DNA from: Arthrobacter psychrolactophilus
GTDB lineage: Bacteria > Actinomycetota > Actinomycetes > Actinomycetales > Micrococcaceae
Direction of reading: 5' to 3'
Assembly (NCBI RefSeq): GCF_003219795.1
Contig: NZ_QJVC01000011.1
Location: forward strand, 32,488-96,487
DNA length: 64,000 bases
Shown: piece by piece, positions 56,496 through 63,715 of the stretch
Layout: every line of letters begins with the position of its first letter
How positions within the stretch are numbered: position 1 is the stretch's first letter
Made by a program: the position numbers and the translations under genes
The notes under the pieces: generated by a model
The model's database searches: none
What the model was told of the DNA's origin: nothing
Seen by the model: only the letters and a program-made list of their open reading frames with translations

Positions 56496-57725
56496 GTGAT
56501 GTTGTCTATTCTGAAAAATACGACGTACCGGCGACTGTTCTCCGCCCAAGTGGTGGCCCTGGTGGGCACCGGGTTGTTGACTGTGGCCCTAGGTTTGCTG
56601 GCATTTGACCTGGCCGGCAAAGATGCAGGCGCGGTGATGGGCACGGCATTGACGGTGAAAATGGCCGCCTACGTCGGATTCGCCCCGGTCATCAATGCCT
56701 TGGTGGCCAGGCTGCCGAAGAAGCCGGTGTTGATCGGTGCCGACCTGCTGCGTGCGGGCATGGCCTTGTGCCTGCCGTTCATTACCGAAACATGGCAAAT
56801 CTATGTGCTGATCTTCGTGCTGCAGTCCGCCTCCGCCACGTTCACCCCGGCATTCCAGTCCCTGATCCCACAGGTGTTAAAGGACGAGCGGGACTACACA
56901 CGGGCATTGTCCCTGTCACGGCTAGCCTATGACATGGAAGCGTTGGTCAGCCCGGCCTTGGCGGCCGTGCTGTTGACGGTGATCAGCTACAACAACCTGT
57001 TCCTTGGGACCGTGGTCGGCTTCCTGTTCTCCGCCTCGATGGTGATGGTCACCCGGTTGCCAAGAACCGAGCAAGCTGCCGGGGTGCAGACCTCGTTGTG
57101 GCACCGGACCACGCTGGGAACCCGTATTTTCTGGCGGAACCGACGCCTGCGGTCCTTGCTGGCCCTCAATCTTGTGGTCGCAGCCCCCACCGCCTTCGTG
57201 CTGGTCAACACGGTGGTCTATGTCCGTGAAACCCTGGACCGCCCGGCAACCGATCTTGCCCTGGCTTTGGCCTGTTTCGGGGTTGGCTCGATGATCGTTG
57301 CGCTCTGCGCGCCCAAGGTCTTGGATAGCTTCGGGGATCGGGTGGTCATGCTCACCGGTGCCGCCGTGCTGCCTCTTGTCCTGGCCGGGGCCACGGTTCT
57401 GACGTTCCTGCCGCCCGGACCGGGTCAATGGTGGTGGCTGTTGGGATTGTGGTTCCTGCTCGGTGCAGGCAACTCCACAATCCTGACGCCGTCCTCCCGG
57501 CTCTTGCGCAACGCCTCCACGGAGGAAACTGCACCGTACGTTTTCACGGCCCAGTTTTCCCTCTCCCACGCCTGCTACATCGTCACCTACCCACTGGCAG
57601 GGTGGATCGGTGCCACCTTTGGATTGGGGCCGGCTGCGCTGGCACTGACTTTTATTGCGATGATAGGTAGTGCAGGTGCATTCCTGTCCTGGCCCCGACA
57701 TTCCCTGACGGATGCCCCACTGTAG
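56496..57725 (+). CDS. MFS transporter, probable metal or drug exporter
   Basis: The 409-residue protein has about 12 transmembrane helices and belongs to the MFS group of exporters. It begins NTTYRRLFSAQVVALVGTGLL, typical of that group, and has the LGLLAFDLAG segment and a cytoplasmic loop between helices 6 and 7. The ArsR gene 18 bases downstream in the same operon suggests it exports the metal sensed. GTG 56496, ATG 56499 and TTG 56502 are adjacent possible starts; no clear ribosome site precedes any of them, so a leaderless or short-leader transcript is possible. Confidence 0.85.
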   Translation: MMLSILKNTTYRRLFSAQVVALVGTGLLTVALGLLAFDLAGKDAGAVMGTALTVKMAAYVGFAPVINALVARLPKKPVLIGADLLRAGMALCLPFITETWQIYVLIFVLQSASATFTPAFQSLIPQVLKDERDYTRALSLSRLAYDMEALVSPALAAVLLTVISYNNLFLGTVVGFLFSASMVMVTRLPRTEQAAGVQTSLWHRTTLGTRIFWRNRRLRSLLALNLVVAAPTAFVLVNTVVYVRETLDRPATDLALALACFGVGSMIVALCAPKVLDSFGDRVVMLTGAAVLPLVLAGATVLTFLPPGPGQWWWLLGLWFLLGAGNSTILTPSSRLLRNASTEETAPYVFTAQFSLSHACYIVTYPLAGWIGATFGLGPAALALTFIAMIGSAGAFLSWPRHSLTDAPL

Positions 57726-57743
57726 AAACTGAGGAAGTGACCA

Positions 57744-58121
57744 TTGAGCAGTCAACCGGAGAACGTGCCCAGCGCGGCCACTGAATCCCCCTCGCTCGTC
57801 CACGCAGTCGAGCCCGGCCCCGAACTCCTGGACGCCGCAGCAGCAACATTGAGGATGCTTGCCGAACCCACCCGCCTGCACCTGCTCTGGCAGCTCTCCG
57901 ACGGGCCCAAGACTGTTTCGGAGCTGACTGCCGCCGCCGGCGTGCCCCGCACCGTGGCCAGCCAACATCTAGCCAAGCTGCGCCACAGCGGCCTAGTAGA
58001 TACCCGCAAGGAGGGCCGCAACGTGATCTATTCCCTGCGTGATGGTCACCTGGTGCGGTTGATCCGAGAAACCATCAACCACGCGGACCACCAATTGACC
58101 GGCGAACCCACACACGACTAA
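57744..58121 (+). CDS. ArsR/SmtB-family metal-sensing repressor
   Basis: The 125-residue winged-helix protein has recognition helix region PRTVASQHLAKLRHSGLV. No Cys is present, ruling out an arsenic or cadmium thiolate site. Its last helix reads D-G-H, ten residues, then H-A-D-H: the D-x-H-x10-H-x2-H pattern of CzrA/SmtB alpha-5 zinc/cobalt sensors. Extra His follows at the C-terminus. It should leave its operator when loaded with Zn(II) or Co(II). TTG 57744 has GAGGAAG 6 bases upstream. Confidence 0.9.
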   Translation: MSSQPENVPSAATESPSLVHAVEPGPELLDAAAATLRMLAEPTRLHLLWQLSDGPKTVSELTAAAGVPRTVASQHLAKLRHSGLVDTRKEGRNVIYSLRDGHLVRLIRETINHADHQLTGEPTHD

Positions 58122-58163
58122 CACACACCACGTACTAGCACCGGCACACAGGAAGACGGGATT

Positions 58164-58787
58164 ATGACAGCTCATACACCCCTGCGTCTTCCGCGTGCCC
58201 TGCTAGTCACCACAGCAGTGCTGGGCCTGGCCATCGCCGCCCACACAGCTGCAGACGGATCACTGCCCCCACCAGCCATTCTTGCCCTGCTGGCCGCACT
58301 GATCCTGATCCCTGTCACTCTTCTCTCCCGCCGTCGCATCACTCTGCCCGCCATGTCCCTGATCCTGGGCGCCGGTCAAGGCCTTCTGCACAGCGTGTTC
58401 AGCCTGTTCCACGGAGTCACCGGACACTGCACAGCCTCCAGTATGGCCACACACCACGGCCACCACAGCAATGCCATCCCGGACTGCAGCTCCCTGGGCG
58501 CCGTTGCCGGAGCCACCCACCACATGGGTCAAGACCTCGGCGGCGCACCCATGGTCACCGCCCACGCAATAGCCGTGTGTTTGACCGCCCTAATCTTGGC
58601 CCATGGTGAGGCGGCACTGTGGCAACTCCTTGCCTGGCTGCGCCCCCTCACCGCGCAGATACGACCCCGCCCACTTCCTGTTTTCACTCGGCTCATAGTC
58701 CTGGCCGATCATGCCACCGCACCAACACTCTTTGCCGGTTTAGATCTGCTCGCGCCACGAGGGCCTCCGGCGACTGCTGCCCTGTAG
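58164..58787 (+). CDS. His/Cys-rich polytopic membrane protein, unknown function
   Basis: The 207-residue protein has about four transmembrane helices (about 12-30, 34-52, 60-80 and 130-155). Between the third and fourth is a loop rich in His and Cys: GHCTASSMATHHGHH, then PDCSS and THHMG. It follows the ArsR gene by 42 bases and precedes copC by 100. Similar proteins beside copC occur in actinobacteria, as far as I recall. A metal-binding or metal-delivery role is likely but not shown. Confidence 0.7.
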   Translation: MTAHTPLRLPRALLVTTAVLGLAIAAHTAADGSLPPPAILALLAALILIPVTLLSRRRITLPAMSLILGAGQGLLHSVFSLFHGVTGHCTASSMATHHGHHSNAIPDCSSLGAVAGATHHMGQDLGGAPMVTAHAIAVCLTALILAHGEAALWQLLAWLRPLTAQIRPRPLPVFTRLIVLADHATAPTLFAGLDLLAPRGPPATAAL

Positions 58788-58887
58788 GGCCTGGGACCTG
58801 AGAGCCTGACGCCCCGCAGAAGAAGCCACGACCTCACACAATCTTTCGCTGCCCCAGTGCGCAGCTTGTCCCGAAAGGACACCCCTC

Positions 58888-59484
58888 ATGAAGCTCAATT
58901 TCCGTCGCGCCCAAAAAATTGGTGCACTCGCCACGGCTATGGCCCTCGCCTCACTCCTGGCAGCCGGCCCGGCCCAGGCCCACGATGCCCTGGCGTCCTC
59001 CAACCCCAGCAACGGGGACACCGTGACCACCAACCCCGGCAAAGTGTCCATCACCCTGACCAAAGCACCGAACACCGACCTGCCCGACAGCAGCATCATC
59101 AAAGTCACCGCCCCCGACGGTCACGTTGTCAGCACCGGAAAAGTCACCGCTGACGGCCCCACGCTCAGCATCGCTGCAGACATCGACCACCCCGGCGAAC
59201 ACACCGTGGAATGGCGCACTGTCTCCGCCGACGGACACCCCATCGACGGAAAATTCACCTTCACCTACGCGGAAGCCGGAGCAAGCGCCGCAGCAACACC
59301 CACAACTGCAACTGCAGAGAGCGTAGAAAACACTGAACAGGCCGCGACCACCACTGTCAACGACACGGAACCAGACAACACCGTCTGGTACATCGGCGGC
59401 GGCATCGTCCTGCTTGCCCTGGTCATCATTGGCGCTTACGCCCTCGGACGGCGCAAGAAGATAGCAGCAGATCACACCGACTGA
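58888..59484 (+). CDS. copC: CopC-domain copper-binding protein, membrane-anchored
   Basis: The 198-residue protein has a signal peptide cut after AQA (about 32), exposing H1 of the mature protein. Together with the Asp and His of SADGHPIDG (about 112-120) this makes the Cu(II) histidine-brace typical of CopC. A Thr/Ala linker and a C-terminal helix (about 165-188) then anchor it to the membrane, and a basic tail follows. CopD is not adjacent, so it probably acts as an extracytoplasmic copper store or carrier. Confidence 0.9.
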   Translation: MKLNFRRAQKIGALATAMALASLLAAGPAQAHDALASSNPSNGDTVTTNPGKVSITLTKAPNTDLPDSSIIKVTAPDGHVVSTGKVTADGPTLSIAADIDHPGEHTVEWRTVSADGHPIDGKFTFTYAEAGASAAATPTTATAESVENTEQAATTTVNDTEPDNTVWYIGGGIVLLALVIIGAYALGRRKKIAADHTD

Positions 59485-59523
59485 TTCGTGAGATCACGCA
59501 TTCCTGTGACCCTATAAGCCGGG

Positions 59524-59583
59524 GATGCAGAGACAAGTAGGGCCGTGGAGATAAGTCTCTACGGCCCTACTTGTATCTGCATC
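59524..59583 (+). terminator. 28-bp hairpin after copC
   Basis: Arms 59524-59551 and 59556-59583 pair over 28 positions with about two mismatches or wobbles and a 4-base loop TAAG. It ends the MFS-arsR-copC transcript. There is no clear T-run, as with other long stems in this window. Confidence 0.8.
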
Positions 59584-59728
59584 GAGACCGGTTGAAGGAC
59601 CTAAATACAGTGACTCGCGGGCCCGGACAGAAAACACTTTCGTTTAGGTTGCCCTCCACAGGAGACTGACCGCTGTCGGTCTTCTGATCGCCCAAGGATC
59701 GAGGCCCATGAGGGCTTAGAATCAGGCC

Positions 59729-60424
59729 ATGGCGAACACGACGGATCCAGAGAAGGTACGTGCTGAGCATCGCTGGCCCGCTGTCTTGGGGCTGCTGGTC
59801 GCATTGGGCTTGTATGGGACTTTGCCCAGTGTTTTCTTTCCCGTTCTGCGCTATACCGTGGTCGGGATCGGGCTCGCAATGCTCATTCCATTGCTCATTT
59901 TGAACCCCCACCACCTGCACAAGGAAACCAAATGGTCCAAGCGATTGGCCACCGGCCAAGCGTTACTATTGGTCGCGGCCAACGGGGTTGCCTTAGTCCA
60001 ACTGATCGTCTTGCTCACGGCCAAGGGCAGCGATGATGGGCCCGGAGTATTGCTCGCCGCCCTACAAATCTGGGTCACGAACATCATCGCCTTCGCATTG
60101 GTCTTTTGGGAACTGGATCGAGGTGGCCCCGTCAGCCGGCGCCACACCAAACGCACAGACCTGCCACCGGCTGACTTCCGCTTCCCCCAAGACGAGGACC
60201 ACGACGCGATCGATGAAGTCGCCGCACGGTCATCCCAGAAAACAGGATGGGTCGCTTCCTTCATTGACTACCTGTATTTCTCCCTGTCGAATTCGATGGC
60301 GTTCAGCCCCACAGACACCATGCCCTTATCCGCACGAGCAAAAGCACTCATGGGCCTTGAATCAGCCGGAGGATTCATCCTGTTGGCTCTGGTCATCGCC
60401 CGGGCCGTCTCGCTCCTGGAATAG
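59729..60424 (+). CDS. DUF1345 membrane protein
   Basis: The 231-residue protein has about six transmembrane helices, a charged cytoplasmic loop (about 137-165) and the DUF1345 C-terminal signature (YFSLSNSMAFSPTDTMPLS, about 188-206). That segment resembles a channel filter region of small ion channels, but the transported ion is unknown. It converges with the CNNM gene; 14 bases separate their ends. Confidence 0.83.
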   Translation: MANTTDPEKVRAEHRWPAVLGLLVALGLYGTLPSVFFPVLRYTVVGIGLAMLIPLLILNPHHLHKETKWSKRLATGQALLLVAANGVALVQLIVLLTAKGSDDGPGVLLAALQIWVTNIIAFALVFWELDRGGPVSRRHTKRTDLPPADFRFPQDEDHDAIDEVAARSSQKTGWVASFIDYLYFSLSNSMAFSPTDTMPLSARAKALMGLESAGGFILLALVIARAVSLLE

Positions 60425-60438
60425 TCCACCCAGCGGGG

Positions 60439-61491
60439 CTAGGGTTGCTGGTCGCCGCTAGTAGCGTCCTGGACTTCCCCGACGAGTTCTTCAATGATGT
60501 CTTCCAGGAACAAGACACCCGTCGTCGTACCTGCCTCGTCGAAAACGCGGGCTACATGGGCGCCTGTTCGACGCATGGCAGCTAGGGCGTCTTCGAGGTC
60601 GCTGCCGCTGTAGGCAGAGGCCAGACGGCGGATACGTTTCGCCGGGACAGGCTCGGCAAAAGCTGCCGGCCCGGTGAGGTCCATGACGTCCTTAAGGTGC
60701 AAATACCCGCTCGGCTCAGCGTCTTCGTTGGTCAGAATGTAGCGGGAGTACCCATGCTGAGCGACAGCACGTTGGATATCTGCCGGTGAGGATTTATCCG
60801 GCATAAGAACCATGTCCTTGATGGGCACTTCAACGTCCGCCACGGTCTTGGCCGTGAATTCAAAGGCCTTGGACAGTGTCCCGCTGGTGTCTTCCAGAAC
60901 ACCGTCACGGGTTGATTGCTCCACAATGTTCGCCACCTCATCTAGGGTAAAAGCGCTGGTGGCTTCGTCCTTGGGCTCGACCTTGAACAAGCGCAGAATG
61001 CCGTTGGCCAGACCATTCAGAGTCCAGATGACGGGTTTGAAGATCCGGGCCACCAACACCAACGGCGGGGCCAGGATCAGGGCAGCTCGTGTGGGCACGG
61101 AGAAGGAGATGTTTTTGGGCACCATTTCCCCGAACACCACATGCAAGAACGTCACCAGCAACAATGCCGTGGCAAACGCAATAATCCCGATCGCTTCCCC
61201 GGACAGCGAGGTCAGTCCCAAGGGGATTTCGAGCAGATGGTGAATGGCCGGCTCAGAGACGTTCAGAATCACCAAGGAACACACGGTGATGCCGAGCTGG
61301 CTCGTGGCCAGCATCAAGGTGGCATGCTCCATAGCCCAGAGCGTGGTTTTGGCGGCTTTGCTTCCAGCCTCAGCCCTGGGCTCGATCTGTGAACGACGTG
61401 CCGAAATCACGGCGAACTCGGCACCGACAAAGAACGCGTTGACGATCAACAGGACAACGAGCCAGATAATGCCTGGTAGATACTCACTCAT
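60439..61491 (-). CDS. CNNM/CorC-family (hemolysin-like) protein, short form
   Basis: The 350-residue protein has an N-terminal DUF21 membrane domain (about 1-180; FFVGAEFAVISARRSQIEPRA) and a tandem CBS pair (about 200-335; the second around VARVFDEAGTTTGVLFLEDIIEELVGE). It lacks the C-terminal CorC_HlyC domain. Family members extrude Mg or Co, or control their movement. Its start overlaps the stop of the longer paralogue by 8 bases. Confidence 0.9.
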   Translation of the reverse strand: MSEYLPGIIWLVVLLIVNAFFVGAEFAVISARRSQIEPRAEAGSKAAKTTLWAMEHATLMLATSQLGITVCSLVILNVSEPAIHHLLEIPLGLTSLSGEAIGIIAFATALLLVTFLHVVFGEMVPKNISFSVPTRAALILAPPLVLVARIFKPVIWTLNGLANGILRLFKVEPKDEATSAFTLDEVANIVEQSTRDGVLEDTSGTLSKAFEFTAKTVADVEVPIKDMVLMPDKSSPADIQRAVAQHGYSRYILTNEDAEPSGYLHLKDVMDLTGPAAFAEPVPAKRIRRLASAYSGSDLEDALAAMRRTGAHVARVFDEAGTTTGVLFLEDIIEELVGEVQDATSGDQQP

Positions 61492-62845
61492 GGGTTGTCT
61501 CCTGCGTCAGGTCATCAATGATTTGGTCGTGTCGGCTCTTAGTTTCTTCCGGCATATCCGCAGGAGTGAATTTCAGGCGCTCTACATGTGTCCCGACCAC
61601 TCGCTCCACACGGAGGGTGCCGCCCTCCACATCAACTTCGTCGCCCAGTTCGGGCATGCGGTCGAGTTGGTCGGTGACGAACCCGGCCAAAGTGTCGTAG
61701 TCCTCGCCTTCGGGGACGTTGAGCCCCGTCCGGTCCAGCAATTCATCAGGTCTCAGGGATGCATCGAAAGTAATCGAGCGGCCCGTCTTGACGACGCCGG
61801 CCCTGGCTCGGTCGTGTTCGTCTTCAAGTTCTCCCACGATTTCTTCCACCAAGTCTTCAAGGGTGACGATGCCGGCCGTTCCGCCGTGTTCCTCGGAGAC
61901 AATGGCCACTTGGAGGCCCTGTTTGCGGAGCAAGCCCAGGAGTGAATCAACGCCCATGGATTCTGGAACGATCAACGCCGGAATCATCAACGCCGATGCC
62001 CTCACATCGGTGCGCTCGGCCAAGGCGACGGCGAACGCTTGCTTGACATGGACGACGCCGAGGATGTCATCCCTGTCTCGCCCGATCACGGGGAAACGCG
62101 AGAACCCTGTCAATGTGGCGGCCTCAACGATCTGTTCAGCCGTTTCATCGGCGCCCACCGTGATCATGCGGACCCTCGGGGTCATCACGTCAGCGGCGCT
62201 GAGGTCAGAGAAGCGAAGCGTCCGGTGCAGCAGCTGTGCATGGTCCTGGTCGAGAACGCCTTCAAGTGCCGAGCGTCGAACCAAGGAGCTAAGCTCTTCA
62301 GCGCTACGGGCACCGGACAGTTCTTCCTTTGGTTCGATACCAAAGGATCTGATGATGCCATTGGCCGTGTTGTTGAACAGCACAATGACCGGTTTGAACA
62401 CAGTAGTAAAGAGGGCTTGAAAGGGGATGACCACCTTCGCTGTGGCCAGCGGAAGGGCCAAGGCAAAGTTCTTAGGCACCAATTCACCAATCACCATGGA
62501 GAAGACCGTGGCAATGAAAATACCTACCACTGCGCCAACGCCTGGAACGATGGACTCGCTGACACCGGCAGCAATCAGCGGCTCACGGAGCAAGGAGCTG
62601 ATAGCCGGCTCAAACGTGTAACCCGTAAGCAATGTGGTCAAGGTGATGCCGAGCTGGGCACTGGAGAGGTGCGTGGAAGTAATCTTCAACGCCTTGATCG
62701 TCGGGCCAAGCCGCTTCTCACCCTTAGCCTGACGGGCTTCAAGATCATGGCGGTCCAGATTGACCAGCGCAAATTCCGAGGCAACGAACAATCCCGTGCC
62801 GACGGTGAGGACAAGACCGATACCGATCATGATCAACTCATACAT
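61484..62845 (-). CDS. CNNM/CorC-family (hemolysin-like) protein, long form
   Basis: The 453-residue protein has DUF21 (about 1-190; FVASEFALVNLDRHDLEARQA), two CBS domains (about 205-335, ending EEHGGTAGIVTLEDLVEEIVGE) and the C-terminal transporter-associated CorC_HlyC domain (about 350-430). ATG at 62845 has GGGAGAGGGG about 11 bases upstream. It is first in a two-gene operon with the short form, an arrangement common in actinobacteria. Likely divalent-cation efflux or magnesium homeostasis. Confidence 0.9.
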   Translation of the reverse strand: MYELIMIGIGLVLTVGTGLFVASEFALVNLDRHDLEARQAKGEKRLGPTIKALKITSTHLSSAQLGITLTTLLTGYTFEPAISSLLREPLIAAGVSESIVPGVGAVVGIFIATVFSMVIGELVPKNFALALPLATAKVVIPFQALFTTVFKPVIVLFNNTANGIIRSFGIEPKEELSGARSAEELSSLVRRSALEGVLDQDHAQLLHRTLRFSDLSAADVMTPRVRMITVGADETAEQIVEAATLTGFSRFPVIGRDRDDILGVVHVKQAFAVALAERTDVRASALMIPALIVPESMGVDSLLGLLRKQGLQVAIVSEEHGGTAGIVTLEDLVEEIVGELEDEHDRARAGVVKTGRSITFDASLRPDELLDRTGLNVPEGEDYDTLAGFVTDQLDRMPELGDEVDVEGGTLRVERVVGTHVERLKFTPADMPEETKSRHDQIIDDLTQETTHE

Positions 62846-63198
62846 TCGAAGCGCCCCTCTCCCGCGTCGACCGGCGTACCGGTTAGAGGAATGAGGGGCA
62901 AGGGCATGTGTGAGGGAGGGTCATCCATAGTAGAAACAACTATATCCATATCCGCTGTGGGTTTGCCGAGAACCAAAATGCGACCTGCCATCCACCTTGT
63001 TGATGAACCTGCAAACGGCCACCAGACTGAGGCCACGGCGCTGTGCTGCAGGGCTTCGTCACGTTTTACTCACGTTTTTGAACGAAAACCAACCGCAGTT
63101 CATGACATCTCGAGGGCCTCATTGGCCTGAACTCCCTCGGAAATTGGCGGTTTTTGGCGGTCAAAGGATGCTGTTGGCATGAGATCTCTGAGTTTCTG
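62846..63198. other. 353-bp right margin of the candidate island, upstream of the CNNM operon
   Basis: It must contain the CNNM operon promoter (minus). TCACGTTTTACTCACGTT (63059-63076) and the TGGCGGTTTTTGGCGGTC tract (63145-63162) resemble elements at the left end. I checked for a magnesium M-box and saw none. No coding ORF is evident. Confidence 0.5.
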
Positions 63199-63273
63199 TT
63201 GGCCGCCGGTTCGAGTCCGGCCCGAGGCACAAAAGTGCCTCTGACCTGCGGTTATACCTCGCAGGCCAGAGGC
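63199..63273 (+). pseudogene. tRNA 3'-end remnant with terminator (candidate attR)
   Basis: This has a T-arm GCCGG-TTCGAGT-CCGGC, then CCGAGGC and A (63205-63229), and a terminator (63237-63273). There is no D-arm or proper anticodon arm upstream, so it is not an expressed tRNA. CCGAGGC is perfectly complementary to the 5' acceptor strand GCCTCGG of the intact tRNA-Arg at 55879, suggesting that this was once its own 3' half. Confidence 0.75.
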
Positions 63274-63404
63274 GTTCGAGACCAACTCCCCTTTTACTTC
63301 CCCAATTCGTCACAATTGCCTCCCGATTTCGCTCCCCCTTTTCCTGTACAGGGGCTCATAGCTTGCAAGATTCCGCGGATATTGAACTATGTGACATTTG
63401 AGGG

Positions 63405-63698
63405 TTGGCGTGGATAGGTATTGGGCCTCCGATAGCCGTATTCGGGTCAACAACGGAACCCACTCACGCCAATCTCAAGCAAACCTCGGCTGCCCAGGAA
63501 TCTGGCCAACCTGTTGCGATCTGCGGGTGTCCTTGCAGCCAACTGACGCGTGTGTATCCAGGTGCCCAAGCGTTCGATTCAGTCCACGCGACACATGGCC
63601 TGGAGTTCGATCTCGACACTTGCCTTGAGTGGGAGGCTGGCAGAGAGCGTGGCTGGCTTCCGCCGGACCCCAAGGTTAGTCAACACGGACCACCGTGA
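63405..63698 (+). CDS. short hypothetical ORF, doubtful
   Basis: The 97-codon frame starts with TTG after GAGGG but with almost no spacing. The middle (THANLKQTSAAQESGQPVAI and FDLDTCLEWEAGRERGW) has a protein-like composition. It could be a fragment of a decayed gene near the island edge. No family recognised. Confidence 0.25.
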   Translation: MAWIGIGPPIAVFGSTTEPTHANLKQTSAAQESGQPVAICGCPCSQLTRVYPGAQAFDSVHATHGLEFDLDTCLEWEAGRERGWLPPDPKVSQHGPP

Positions 63699-63715
63699 CC
63701 TCAAACTGGTCAGGA

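Larger units (their letters stand above)
55952..63229. mobile_element. candidate decayed genomic island inserted at tRNA-Arg
   Basis: The interval is bounded by direct copies of a tRNA 3' end plus terminator. It carries a plus-strand block of metal-related genes and a minus-strand CNNM/CorC pair, and has gene-poor margins of about 500 and 350 bp where an integrase could have been lost. No integrase, transposase or conjugation gene is present, so the status as an island is an inference from the tRNA duplication. Confidence 0.55.

Noticed and set aside
57652-57968. Minus-strand frames over the MFS/arsR junction
   Set aside because: Shadow frames; the plus-strand genes have clear ribosome site and family motifs.
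62846-63180. Possible magnesium riboswitch (M-box) before the CNNM operon
   Set aside because: None of the conserved M-box core segments is present in the minus-strand leader.
63181-63229. A functional second tRNA-Arg
   Set aside because: Only the T-arm and acceptor 3' strand are present; no matching 5' acceptor, D-arm or anticodon arm lies upstream.
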